From Monoplex corrugatus (Eukaryota > Mollusca > Gastropoda > Littorinimorpha > Ranellidae): a DNA stretch of 64,000 bases. Within the stretch, counting starts at the first letter, position 1, and each line of letters begins with the position of its first letter. The translations under genes and the position numbers were made by a program. Positions 51,340 through 63,655 of the stretch are shown piece by piece. The DNA is taken from NCBI GenBank assembly GCA_030674185.1, contig CM060312.1, positions 51,568,307 through 51,632,306 of the forward strand, in the 5' to 3' direction. The notes below the pieces were generated by a model. The model was given only the letters and a program-made list of their open reading frames with translations. It did no database searches and was not told the DNA's origin.

Positions 51340-52325
51340 CTTCTGTAATGCCTGAAAAGAATTGCCCACTCACAGACTCAGTCGACTTTTACTGTGAAAT
51401 AGTATAGTCTGCCCATTCACAGACTACATTAGAGTGCAGTGAGTTTTACTTCAGTAATCATATAGTCTGGCCAGTCACAGACTACACTGATTTTACTCTA
51501 GTATAGTCTGCCCAGTCACAGACTACATTGACTTTTACACTAGTATAGTCTGGCCAGTCGCAGACTATATTGACTTTTACTCTAGTATAGTCTGGCCAGT
51601 CACAGACTACATTGACTTTTACTCTAGTATAGTCTGGCCAGTCGCAGACTATATTGACTTTTACTCTAGTATAGTCTGACCAGTCACAGACTACATAGAC
51701 TTTTACTCTAGTATAGTCTGGCCAGTCACAGACTACATTGACTTTTACTCTAGTATAGTCTGGCCAGTCACAACTACATTGACTTTTACTCTAGTATAGT
51801 CTGGCCAGTCACAGACTACATTGACTTTTACACTAGTATAGTCTGGCCAGTCACAGACTACATTGATTTTTACACTAGTATAGTCTGGCCAGTCACAGAC
51901 TATATTGACTTTCACTCTAGTATAGTCTGACCAGTCACAGACTATATTGACTTTCACTCTAGTATAGTCTGACCAGTCACAGACTACATAGACTTTTACT
52001 CTGGTATAGTCTGGCCAGTCACAGACTATATTGACTTTTACACTAGTATAGTCTGGCCAGTCACAGACTATATTGACTTTCACTCTAGTATAGTGTAGCC
52101 AGTCACAGACTGCATTGACTTTCACTCTAGTATAGTGTAGCCAGTCACAGACTGCATTGACTTTTACTCTAGTATAGTCTGGCCAGTCACAGACTACATT
52201 GACTTTTATTCTGTTATATTCTGCCCAGTCACAGACCACACTGCCCAGTTACAGATTATACTGCGAAGTCGCAGACTGCATTGATTTTCACTTTAGTATA
52301 ATCTGCCCAGTCATAGATACATTGG
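51340..52325. repeat. 42-bp minisatellite, about 23 units
   Basis: The unit contains TATAGTCTGGCCAGTCACAG then ACTACATTGACTTTTACTCTAG. Each unit has the inverted pair AGTCTG...CAGACT around GCCAGTCA-like spacers. Because 42 is a multiple of 3, a 164-residue minus-strand frame (52239..51745) stays open with a 14-residue repeat. It has no start or splice context and is not annotated as a gene. Units degrade at both edges. Confidence 0.95.
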
Positions 52326-52367
52326 GCTTCATCAACTTTAGTAATAAAATAACGAGAGCCTTAAACT

Positions 52368-52930
52368 TGAGCAGCCCCGTCATGGGGATGCTGGGGACTT
52401 TCAGTATAAATAGTATCCCTACATTCTGGAAATTCTGTGCTCGAAGGTTCCTCTTTTCTGTCACTCTCTTTGTTTCTTTCTTTCTCCTTTGCATTGTGTC
52501 ATTTCATCCTATCATTTTCTGCCTTGCTGGTCCATTCACCTGTATGTGTTCGATAAAGTCTTGTGTGCTTTCTCTTAGGATTGATAATTGGGTACATGTG
52601 TTGAGTGCATTTTTGGCTCTAGGGATACAAGATATGCAGATGCAATTTTAAGTAATTTATGCCTGTTTTTGTTTTGGTGTCCTTAGGTATGTTTGAATTT
52701 GTATTCAGGTATGTTGTTTAAATCCCCAGTGTGATAAATTGGATGGAATGATCAATGCCAGGGGCATCTCCTTAGATTATGTATGCAAATGCTTTGATAT
52801 GTGTACTTATTAGTATCTTTTCCTTTCTTTCCTGTTGAAGAATTGTGTATGTTTTGAACTGGTTATGGCCCTGATATGGCTCTATGTAGTCAGGTGGGCT
52901 TTAAACAACAATGATAACAATGATGGCAAT
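52368..52930 (+). repeat. Dispersed SINE-like repeat, copy 4 (long, uninterrupted)
   Basis: This is the most complete copy: CCCCGTCATGGGGATGCTGG, AGTATAAATAGTATCCCTAC, GCTGGTCCATTCACCTGTAT, GTATTCAGGTATGTTGTTTA, and a 3' end GCCCTGATATGGCTCTATG then GGGCTTTAAACAACAATGAT. Length is about 560 bp. Confidence 0.85.
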
Positions 52931-53939
52931 CAGCCAAATCTACTTCCGCTTAGTGTTTGTATTGTGCTTTTTTTTTTGCTTTTTTGCCTCACCACTTGCT
53001 ATCTGATCACTTGCATGTGAGCGTGCTAGAATGTAAGAACTGATCCCCTGTCCTTGGAAATTAATGCTGGTCAGATTTGGGTAATATTTTTACATAAATT
53101 AAAGTTACTGTTTATGTTTTCAAAATGTCCCCATCAAGTGTAGACGTTTATTTAAAAATGTTCAGTATTAAATTAATTTTTCTTTGTAAATTGAACAATA
53201 GCATATTTTGTTGAATTGCAAATTAAGCATCACTTAAAATGAAAAACTAGCTTGAGCTTTTTCATTTATAAGTGTGTGTGGAGTGATACATGAACATTTT
53301 GTTTGACTTTGCTCAGGTCTAATGCATGATGCAATCTATTACCCTGAAATGGATTTTGTGGTCTGTAAATGGCACAAAGTGACTTTGTCAAGGTTTGTGT
53401 TTGCTTTTCAATTTTGCTTATTTCATAAAAAGAAAAGGAAGAAGGAAAAATAAAATGGAATGACATTTTTTTTTATACAGTTTTCGTATGTTTTCTTATG
53501 TCTTACAATCATTTAAATGGGTGTCCGTTTGTTGTGATAAATTGCTTTGAAGATTGTGAAAACCTCATTTGTTGTTGTGATAAATTACTTTGAAGATTGT
53601 GTAAACCTCATTTGTTGTTTGAAGTCACAAGAAACAGAATCAGAGAAATCTGAATCACAAAAGTAAGCACATAAACACAAATCTTAATCCTTCACTAAGA
53701 ACAGCTTTACAATATATGGTGCATTACATTAAAAAAGTAGAATGTAAAAGTAAGTGATACTAGATCATAAGGCCTGGAGCTGGGTAGTACAAACTGCTAG
53801 AACAGATGGGCTGAAAGGATGAAGTATGCATGCTTATTTTCTGAGTGAGAATCATAGAAAAGATGAATACTTCTGACTTGTGCCCCTGCCCCTTTGTCTT
53901 AATTTATGGAAAAGAAAAATACTCGACTTGTACTCCCCC

Positions 53940-54430
53940 TCCGTCTATTATTCTTACTGTTTAAATCCCAGCCATCTGTGCAGAGCCATGTGAGGGCTAT
54001 AACCATTTCAAAACGTACACAGCACCTCACTGGAAAAAAATGTCTGGAAAAGAAAATTAAGTACATATATCAATACATTGACGCACATAATCTAAGGATA
54101 TGCCCCTAGCATTGATTACTCCACCCAATTAATCACCAGAGAATTAGAAAAAAAAAGACTTAACTACAGACATCAAAACATTTCTAAAAACTGGCCTAAA
54201 TTACAAAAAAATTGCTTCTGCTGTCACATAAAAATGCAGTTAATACGTGTACCCAGTTACCAATCCTAACACAAAATACGTAAAGGTTCTCTAGAACACA
54301 TACAGGTAAATGGACCATTAAGGCAGAAAATGACAGGCAGAGATGACAGAAAAGCAAAGGAGCAAGGCAGAAACAGAGTGACAGAAAAGAGGAAATTTCT
54401 TGCACAGAATTTCCAGAAGGTGGGTTACTA
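53940..54430 (-). repeat. Dispersed SINE-like repeat, copy 5 (minus)
   Basis: This is the reverse complement of copy 4, from the 3' end (TTTAAATCCCAGCCATCTGT on the plus strand near 53960) to CACAGAATTTCCAGAAGGTG near 54400-54420. Copies 4 and 5 are in opposite orientation about 1 kb apart. Confidence 0.82.
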
Positions 54431-54829
54431 CTTATACTAAAAGAGTCTGGTTGTATCATGGAAAAGATGAATACTTCTTACTTGTAGTTTTTGTCAGAAA
54501 CCATGGAAAAGATATTTTTGACTTGTACTTTTCCCTGTTTGACAGGTGTGTGGGTTTGTTTCCGTCTTTTATTTCGTCAAGGAAGAAAAGGAAAGTACTA
54601 GTGTGGCTGGACATTTTGTTATAATTGCTTTGAGTTGAGTCTTCCAAAATATACATGACACCATTTTTGATGCTCAATACATATCAAATGATACTCAGTG
54701 CTGATATGTGTGTTAACCAGGGTATATACAGAGGGAACACTGAGTATTAAGCATGGTGTTAAAGCATGCTTTAAGAGTGTTTTGAGTGTTGTTTACCTAA
54801 ATATGCAAATAGTACAATATTCATCAATA

Positions 54830-56680
54830 AAGATGACTTCTGGATGCTCTGTGAAGAAGTTATAGCTGCAATGAAGAGTTACTGAAATGTGGTAAGGCTT
54901 CAGATATTGAGAGCATCTCAGAACTCTTGAAACATGGTGTAGAGGCAGTAGCTGATACCCTATCTGCAACAAAATCAGGCACACAAGCGAGTGGCCCATG
55001 CCATGGACCCAATAAATAATCATCACCATTCCCAAAGAAAAGGAATCTCCACATTGTCAGAACTACCGCACTATTAGTTTGATCAGCCATGCCAGCAAAA
55101 CTTTGCTTAAAATCATCCTGAATACATTGCAGCCACAAGCAGACAACATTACTGTGAAATTAACCCAATGTCTTAATAGACTTCAGGAAGACGTCTGACA
55201 CTAGTGACAGGGCTTGGCAGGAGGCACTGTGGGCCACAGCAAAGCATCAGGCAAAACCTAATCGACTCCACCCAGCACCTATACTCCAAAGCAACCTGTG
55301 CAGCACTTGCACAGGGTGCTGTTGGAGAGTGGTTTCACACGTATTTCATACATATTCATGTACATATTCATATCTTCTGGTTCTCACACTTTTCAACAAA
55401 TTCCTGAAACCCATCGTTGACTGACATGCTTGAAAATCATGTCAGCACAGTTGGAATTGAAAGAAGAACCATCAAAAACTGGGCTTCGCAGATGCCACTG
55501 GTGGCCTGGCAGGCAGTGGGCAAGAACTTGCTGAATTTGGTAAACGATTAAATGGAACATGGACAAGATATGGCATGGACACTGGTGCTGAGTAGACCGG
55601 CTGAGGGTCAGCCATAACACCACAATCACTACTGATATGACTTTCCATGGACTGAAGCTAGGAACTGTTCAACAGTTTACTTACTCGGGATTCATCACCA
55701 GCAGAGAGGGATCAAAGCAGAGATCCTCTCGTGGGCAGCAAAGCTAGCATCAGGACTGTTCAGGTTGAAACTTATACAGAGGAACAAAGTAATCATCATC
55801 ATGCGCCCTGCGGTATGGCGTTGGCGATCATGGCCCTCCATATGCATCTATCCCTTGTCTCCGCAAGCACATCTTCCACCCTGTCTGTCCTCAGGCACCC
55901 TGCAAGTCCGTCCAATATTTTCTCCCTGGGTCTACCTGGTTGCTGACGGTCTGGTGTCACCGATGGAAGGCAAAGGGAAAACACCATCATATTTTCCCAA
56001 TAAAAATCACGGCCAGCCAAAGCAAGAAAAATGAGAATAACGACGTAAATAGATGTTCCTAAGGAGCACCTTCATCCGGTAGGGAACAAGTAAACCTCAA
56101 TCAAACACAAGGTCAGGCTCTTACATGCACTAGTATATTCCATCTTCCTGTATGCATTCGAGAACTGGACCCTTACAGTGGATTTGGAAAGAGGAATCCC
56201 AAGCCATGGATAGGAGGAGATACGCAAGATACTGAACATCAGATACACTGATCATATCACCAATGAACAAGGGCTCCAAATCACCAAGCAGCATACTGGA
56301 CCATATGAAAGATCTACTGACTTCAGTTAAGAAAGGAAATCTATGTTGGTACGGCCATGTACGAGTAACAAGATTAAGTGATCTTCCTAAATCAGTCCTC
56401 TGTGGGGAATGTTGATGAAAGAAGATGGAGGGGAAGACAGAACCCCCCCCCCCAAAAAAAAAAAACAACAACAACAAAACAAACCCAAACCAAACCAAAC
56501 CAAACCAAAACAAAACAAAAAAACAACAACAAAAAACAAACAAACAAAACGAAACAAAAAACGATGGACCGACATTCCAGAAGTGAAAGAGAAACTGTTT
56601 GCAGACTCGAGCTTTGGTACACAACCAACAGAGCAGGAGGAATCTGGTAAACAGTTGTTTAGTGCGGCACCCTAAATGAC
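54830..56680 (+). mobile_element. Decayed RTE-like LINE
   Basis: Blocks readable in different frames are ITIPKEKESPHCQNYRTISL then ISHASKTLLKIILN (about 55020-55130), FADATGGLAGSGQELAEFGK (about 55485) and LCWYGHVRVTRLSDLPKSVL (about 56340-56400). They match the family of the 39884 copy. A C/A-rich simple tract (56443-56560) splits the 3' part. Inactive. Confidence 0.75.
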
Positions 56681-56817
56681 CCTTTACAGAGCTAAGTGAG
56701 AAGAAAACGAAGATACCCACAAAACATATTAGAACCACGAAGTGCTCATGTCGGTAAAACTGACAACTCTTGTGGTTAAATCATGTTTGTAATATAAACA
56801 GATTATGAGTATCCAAG

Positions 56818-56819
<2 letters not shown>

Positions 56820-56887
<68 letters not shown>
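56820..56887. repeat. (GT)n microsatellite
   Basis: A GT tract of about 68 bp. Confidence 0.97.
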
Positions 56888-56890
<3 letters not shown>

Positions 56891-57419
56891 TTACTGTGCT
56901 TTGTTTTCACGTGTGTTTGTGGAGCAAAACTGTTTTAGAGTACATACACAATGCCTGTTACTACTTAGCATGGTCCAGAGTTCATGCAACTTAACAGGCG
57001 TTGCTGAAATATTTTCACATTTTGTTTGTGACCATATTTGTAGGCTATAAGGTTTTCCTATAACCCTGAGGTTGTAGGAAAGAGAGAAGGTAACAAACCT
57101 AATCTTTTCTTGGGGCCCAAACTATGAGGTACCCATCTCTCATTGTTTTACCTTCGCTCCAAGTCTGAACAGGGTCAGGTAATGTTCGCTGCTGGATGGA
57201 CTTGAGGCTGCACTCAGTTTTTCTTCAGGCCAGACTAGAAGCCGCTCAGTCATATGATACTGGGAGGACAGGGTCTCGACCTGTACGTTAACCAGGCCTC
57301 ATTTATTATTGATGCCCTACATAAACTTGCACTCTTGTTTCTCCCTAGGGAATGGGTCAAAGTTGCATTCAGACCCTACTAAAAGTCCCCCACAAACAAG
57401 CAAGGAATTCGTTTTGTCT

Positions 57420-58416
<997 letters not shown>

Positions 58417-58422
58417 TTTATT
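58417..58422 (-). terminator. Candidate PNPLA8 polyadenylation signal
   Basis: AATAAA on the minus strand lies 107 nt beyond the PNPLA8 stop codon. Confidence 0.6.
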
Positions 58423-58528
58423 TTACACGGGATTTTGTCAGCCAATATGGCCAGAGTACTGTTTTTCTCTCTACAGTTGATAAAATTCGTCACATATACA
58501 TGGCCTGCCTAGAAGTGACAGCTCCAAA

Positions 58529-58779
58529 CTATGGAAGAGTTTCTGACTTGAGTCGGATCCAGTCCATGGCCTTCTGGTGGAAATGACGACCCTGAGTCAA
58601 CGTGTCTGCTGCCTTTCGCATCTTGAGCTCGTTTTTTCTGAGGTACATGGTTGTGTCACGCTTCATGCTGTTCAGTCGGTCTTGTTGGATCTCGTCCAGC
58701 GGCACGTCTTCAGACAGGTAAGGGTTGAAGCGAAAGTAGGTAGCTGGGGGCATAACATCTGTCATCATGATGTGAATGG
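58529..58779 (-). CDS. PNPLA8: PNPLA8 last coding exon
   Basis: The 251-nt segment completes an Ala codon, continues IHIMMTDVMPPATYFRFNPY and DVPLDEIQQDRLNSM, and stops at TAG (58531-58529). The acceptor is TTTCAG. Confidence 0.95.
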
Positions 58780-60686
58780 CTGAAACAGAATAACTGACAG
58801 GTGAAAGAAATGTAACTTCACAGCTGAAAAAAATTACTCATACCATAGCCAGTGTGGTTGCTGGGGGATGGAGGGTTAAGTTTTTGCAGTTGTTGGACAG
58901 GGTGATGAGATGCAAAAGCAGACTGGATCCTCATCTGTGCAGCAGCAAGAGTTCAGGCATGCTGACAGTAGCCCAGTCTTTGATGTTTGTCGATATCGGC
59001 GACGGTCCCCTCTTGAAGAGCTGTTCAGGGCCATTTATATACTGGAAATAAGTAGTGGCAGATGATGTGACTAAAAAATGCGAGATTGCTTAATTTCACT
59101 GTTGCTAAAAGTGATTGTTATGGGCCCACGAAGGTGTTTCGTTCCACCACGTGCACTTCGGTATTCTTTTCAAACTATCAAAATGGATATATGAAGCAAG
59201 TTTCCTTAGACATTCGGTGTTGAGAGCCTGAAATTGCTTTCTCTGGGCCTGCACTGATTTCTTCTAGTCAGGACTGTACATGTTTCATAACTACAGAGGA
59301 AGAAGCAGACAATGAGTGACATGTACTGTCTGATTTTTGTGGTGAGGTTGATGGCGCTGCTTGTTCAGGTCCTGTTCAATCAAACCATTGCTGCCACTGC
59401 CATTGTGATCTTGATGCAGGTTCTGCTGTGAAAGTACCAACCTTGGTCAGGATTGCTCCCATGTACTTGAAACTGTTTCAGTTTTCTTAACCCTTTGATT
59501 CCTGAACCCTGTCCAACAACTGCAAAAACTTAACCCTCTCACCCTATCCACCAGCTTCCTGTTTGAAGCTGGTGGATAGGGTGAGAGAGTCAAAGAGTTA
59601 CGTTTTTGCTACGTCAGAATGGTTGACATTGAGGAATGCTGGTGGTCAGGGTGCGGGGGTCAAAGGGTTAAGACAGCGTTTCCATGCTTGGAATAATTTT
59701 CTTTATGTTCGAACGCTGCAGATGCCATGTAATGGGAAAGGATTAAAAATGATCATGGCTCAAGACACAAACCTGCACATGAACTTAATGCACTGGTAAG
59801 ATCTTGAGATTCTACCTAACTTACGGGCACTATGTACTATTGTCTATGCTTGTGTCAGTCTCTTATTGCTGAAATGAACTCAGGCTGTGTGTCATGTTCT
59901 ATGAAGCCCCCTCCTCCCCCCCCCCCCCAAAAAAAAAAAGAAAAGCAACATGAGAGATCCCAGTCCAGCCACAAAATGTCAGTTTGCTAAAAACAAACTA
60001 CCGGACGCGTCATGTCTGCGAAGTCCACACCTCCACGCAACACGCAGGCTCCACGCCCTCCCACCCCTCACCACAACACATTATTCTCCACCCCTACTAT
60101 CCATCGTCACAGATTCTATGAATCTCTTTCCGTATTAATGCAATAACACCTGTTTAAGCCTACTTCATTATTAATCAAAAATATGCTGTCAAAATACAGA
60201 AGACATGCTTGATTTAGTGTAACAAAATCACTCTCTCTCTCACACACATACATACACACACTCATGCACACACGTACTCACAGCAGGAATTAATCTTTTT
60301 TTATCAAAAGGATCAAAGAAACGTCCACAAGCGTTCCAAACTGACTGTTTAAACATCAAAGCATAACTGCTTTTCGCCTGAGAGGCTACAATTTGGTTTA
60401 GAGCAGCACGCCACCACCACCCCAACCCTTCCCTCCCCACCGCTTCACCTATCATACACACACACACACACTTTCTCTGCCCTTCACCTTCAGTATCTGT
60501 GGTATTGTCGACCAGTTTTGAGATTTTCTCCTTCAGCGTCACTTTTCTGGTGGAGGTCAGCTCCTGGATGGGTTCATAGCGACCTGTTCCCAGGGACACC
60601 ACGCACTGGATCTTCTCGTGGGGCCACAGCAAGTGACTCTCGTGGATGGCTAGGGCTGTCGGGTTGTTGGCAGTCAGCCCACCATC
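58529..60686 (-). CDS. PNPLA8: PNPLA8, calcium-independent phospholipase A2 gamma (last two exons)
   Basis: PNPLA8 is a membrane-associated patatin-like phospholipase of mitochondria and peroxisomes that hydrolyses glycerophospholipids. Two minus-strand exons, 60686..60488 and 58779..58529, join in phase to 148 residues. They start with DGGLTANNPTALAIHESHLL, containing the patatin DG[GA] catalytic Asp motif. IQCVVSLGTGRYE, a conserved PNPLA8 block, and HIMMTDVMPPATYFRFNPYL follow. The match to human PNPLA8 (DGGLLLNNPSALA, CIVSLGTGRYE, PPDTYFRFNP) is clear. The Ser nucleophile (GxSxG) and N-terminal region are right of the window or in undetected exons. The protein ends MDWIRLKSETLP and lacks the Ser-Lys-Leu peroxisomal signal that ends the human enzyme. 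Confidence 0.94.
58870..59480 (-). mobile_element. Decayed RTE-like LINE fragment in the PNPLA8 last intron
   Basis: The minus strand reads FKYMGAILTK, GTFTAEPASRSQWQWQQW and later SNFRLSTPNV, diverged forms of the FKYLGATLSKDGT-STAE and RIQAFETKCLRKL blocks of this LINE family. Frames are broken throughout. Confidence 0.55.
59487..59671. repeat. TTAA-ended foldback MITE, copy C
   Basis: TTAACCCTTTGATTCCTGAA ... GGGGGTCAAAGGGTTAA. The inner arms CACCCTATCCACCAGCTTCC and GAAGCTGGTGGATAGGGTGA are exact complements over about 18 bp. Confidence 0.88.
60488..60686 (-). CDS. PNPLA8: PNPLA8 penultimate coding exon
   Basis: The 199-nt exon begins in phase 0 with Asp-Gly-Gly and ends after DNTTDTE plus one base. 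The acceptor is TTGACAG and the donor GTGAAG. Confidence 0.95.
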
Positions 60687-60992
60687 CTGTCAATCACACG
60701 TCATCATTTGGCACACTAAGCAGACGCTTTCACTCCAGTTACAGAATATCATGAATTGCCGGTTCCTGTGAGTTTAGAACTGGAGTTTATTCAAGAGGGA
60801 TTAACTGTACATGAAATTAATGCACTCAAACAACTGCACTGTGCGCTACACCCCATCTGCCCACCTGACACATTGAACCTTCGCAAAACACCACGTACTA
60901 GCAAGGTCTTGAAATTGGGGAGGGGGAAGGGGGTGGGGGTGGGAAGAGGACCTATGATACACTAAGCTTACACCGTCAGAATGATCGGAGCA

Positions 60993-61180
60993 ATAACTCT
61001 GACTCCCGCACCCTATCCACCAACTGCAAAAACTCAACCCTTTGACTCCCTCACCCTATGCACCAGCTTCCTGCAGAAAGCCGGTGGATAGGATGAGCGA
61101 GTCAAAGTGTTAAGTTTTTGCTTTGCTAGCACGGTTGATGCAGGATGCTGGTAGACAGGGTGCGGGAGTCAAAGGGTTAA
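60993..61180. repeat. TTAA-ended foldback MITE, copy D
   Basis: TAACTCTGACTCCCGCACCC ... GGGTGCGGGAGTCAAAGGGT then TAA. An inner inverted pair is centred on CTTCCTGCAGAAAGC. It lies upstream of the PNPLA8 penultimate exon. Confidence 0.87.
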
Positions 61181-61189
61181 GATGAATAG

Positions 61190-62090
61190 TGAAAGGGCCA
61201 GGTTTTACGCTGTGGGCTGAGAATGAACTCGAGGCCTCAAGAGTCCGTGACTCTTATGACAAGACTCAGCCAGTTCGTTTAAACTGTTGTCTACTTGAGA
61301 GTTGAACCCACAACCACTGTGGTAGGTAAGGGTTTTGTTTTTAATACTGATACACACATATCTTCAAGGTGTATATTAAACACAATCTCCCATTAAAAAA
61401 GATACTAAAAAAAAGGGCAAAGCATACTAGATTGGAATCTCCTCCCATGTTAAAAAGAAAAAATATTTTAAAAAATCTACTGGATCGGCCCAAAAGAGAG
61501 AAACAAACATAAAACATAAAACAATCTGCTGGATATGTCCATGGTCTAGGTCCCAACATTATACTGAAATTCATCTACGCGAATTAACACATGAAGTTGC
61601 AATATAGTCTGACAATGTGATGTAGGAAACTTCAATTTTTCAATTTCGTGTAATTGCATGCCTGTTCCGCCAGGGCAAACATATAGTGGAACATGCTCTG
61701 AGCTCATGTAAAGTAACACTAACCCAAAACAAATACACTTAGTGGCAAAGAGCTTGAAGAGATCGCGGAAGCAATACTGTCAGAGGCAAAACCATGCCAC
61801 TTGAAACTTCGGCAATCTTCTACACGACTGGAGACTGCAAACTGTGGCTTGAAAAAGCTGTGATTTCCGGAGTATGGAAACGGGGTCATCTGGATAGAGT
61901 GGATGACTATCAGTCTGCAGCAGATCTTCCAGAATGACAGAAAAGCATCCAGAAATCATCAGCAAGAGTGGCACGAGACCAAATATAGTATACCATTCCC
62001 ATTCATCGTAATCAATGTTTCTGACCGACCTCAACATGCCGTACGCGTGCAGAATGGAGGAAACCCATTTCTACAAAAACTGAAAAGTAT
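61190..62090. other. PNPLA8 upstream intron, unrecognised
   Basis: No PNPLA8 exon was recognised here. A minus frame at 62037..61780 (85 residues, one hydrophobic stretch) matches no family I know. Confidence 0.4.
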
Positions 62091-62097
62091 GCCAGTT

Positions 62098-62478
62098 AAC
62101 AGGAACCAGAAAAAACACTAAAGAAGAATAAGAACGCGCATTCAATACAACCAGACAAGACAGGCACAAATTTTCGGCCAACTGGTCTTTGTGTCAAGCG
62201 TAAGATTACAAACAAACAAACACAGGATACAAAAATTAGGAGAAAAAGACTGAAACTTACCTGCTGCTTCGTCCAGTCCTTTTCTCGCACTGGACTGGAA
62301 GGAGCAGCAGGGAAGTTTCAGTCTTTTTCTAATTTTTGTATCTGGTGTTTGTTTGTAATCTTACGCTTGACAAAGGCCAGTTGGCCGAAAATTTGCGCCT
62401 GTCTTGTCTGGTTGCATTAGATACGTGTTCTTAAATACGAGTTCTTACTCTTCTTAAGTGTTTTTTCTGGTTCCTGTT
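62098..62478. repeat. 381-bp near-perfect inverted repeat (foldback element)
   Basis: Arms 62098-62279 and 62292-62478 are near-complementary: AACAGGAACCAGAAAAAACA pairs with TGTTTTTTCTGGTTCCTGTT at the base, and CAGTCC/GGACTG pair at the tip with a loop of about 12 nt. Internal motifs GGCCAACTGGTCTTTGTGTC and GACAAAGGCCAGTTGGCCGA recur as single arms near 20581 and 41890. No protein is encoded. Confidence 0.9.
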
Positions 62479-63063
62479 TGCTTGAACGTGGGCAGTCACA
62501 CTTGTTTTGGATTACGCCAGTTAAGCCAGCAAAATAAGAAAATCTGGCTTCCAATCCAAAGTCCTTACCAAAGAGCTTTGCTAAAAGGGCTGGTAGGTAT
62601 ATCTTATGACTTCATGAAACAGCTGTTGATTTCTGGAAAGGAGATCACACAGCCCTAAAGGCAATAGCAGATACAGCTGAAAAGAGTTTCAGCTAGACCT
62701 GGCCGAAGAGGAACAAAACTGAAATTCGTAAGGCTTCAAATTTCCTGATGTGCAGCTGGTGTCCAATAGTAAGAAGTTAAGAAATTAATCACAGGGGCGA
62801 CTTGGCCTTGAAGCGCCATGGTCACCTTGTGAAGGTAAAAAAATAAAAAAATTGCGACGGGAGAGGGGCTATTAGGAGTCAGGAGTCATGACTTAGATAT
62901 GGTCTGGCCCCCTTAAATTGTACGGAATTTAGGGCTGAAACGTTTGCTTGCTGGAGTGGGGTGGAGTGAGGGTGGCGGGTGGGGCTTCTCCTCTGAGAAC
63001 CTTCTGAGGACATTAGGGTTTCTTTCTATTGTAGCCCTTCAGGTACCGATCACATGGCAACTT

Positions 63064-63230
63064 GAGTTTTGGTTTGCTCTACCTCTCTCATGCCTAACGT
63101 AAATTCGGTAGTTCGACGAGTTCTGGTTTGTTCTGCCGCTCTCGTGCCTGATGTAAATTCGACAGTTCGTTGAGTTTTGGTTTGTTCTGCTGCTGTCATG
63201 CCTGATGTAAATTCAGCAGTTCGTTGGGGC
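63064..63230. repeat. 54-bp tandem repeat, three units
   Basis: Units beginning GAGTTTTGGTTTG at 63064, 63118 and 63172 share CTCATGCCTGATGTAAATTC-type cores. The period is a multiple of 3, so the minus strand stays open over 79 residues with an 18-residue repeat (EFTSG...AAEQT). Without a start context or homology it is not called a gene. Confidence 0.85.
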
Positions 63231-63536
63231 TGTTGTCGGTGGGCTATGGTGGTGGTCTCACCAATGGGACTGTCACACTGGCTCCGCAAGTGAGGGATTA
63301 CTGCCTATTAGTATGGGGCTTATTAGATGGTGTTCTAGCTATGTTGGATCAGAACAACCACTACTGAATTCCACTGGAGTGACCAGCATCAATGCTGAGT
63401 CTTCTCTGGCGAGTGGTCCGAAGGACTTCACATCGCCAGCTCCTGCTCACTTTTGCACTGAGACTTGACACTAAATGAACTTGGACTTGCTGGTGTGTTG
63501 AATAGCCGAAACTAGCAGCTACTACTAAGGCGCAAC

Positions 63537-63538
<2 letters not shown>

Positions 63539-63624
<86 letters not shown>

Positions 63625-63655
63625 AACACAAACTCACACAAACACACACACACAC
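63539..63655. repeat. (CA)n microsatellite, impure at the right end
   Basis: CA repeat with A-interrupted units after about 63618. Confidence 0.97.

Noticed and set aside
51745..52239. 164-residue frame with a 14-residue repeat
   Set aside because: Openness follows from a 42-bp period divisible by three; units at the edges and one unit with an indel break the frame.
51340..52325. CRISPR-like array
   Set aside because: The unit is contiguous with no variable spacers, and the window is eukaryotic.
61780..62037. Possible additional PNPLA8 exon or membrane protein (minus)
   Set aside because: No match to PNPLA8 blocks and no convincing splice sites; left unassigned.
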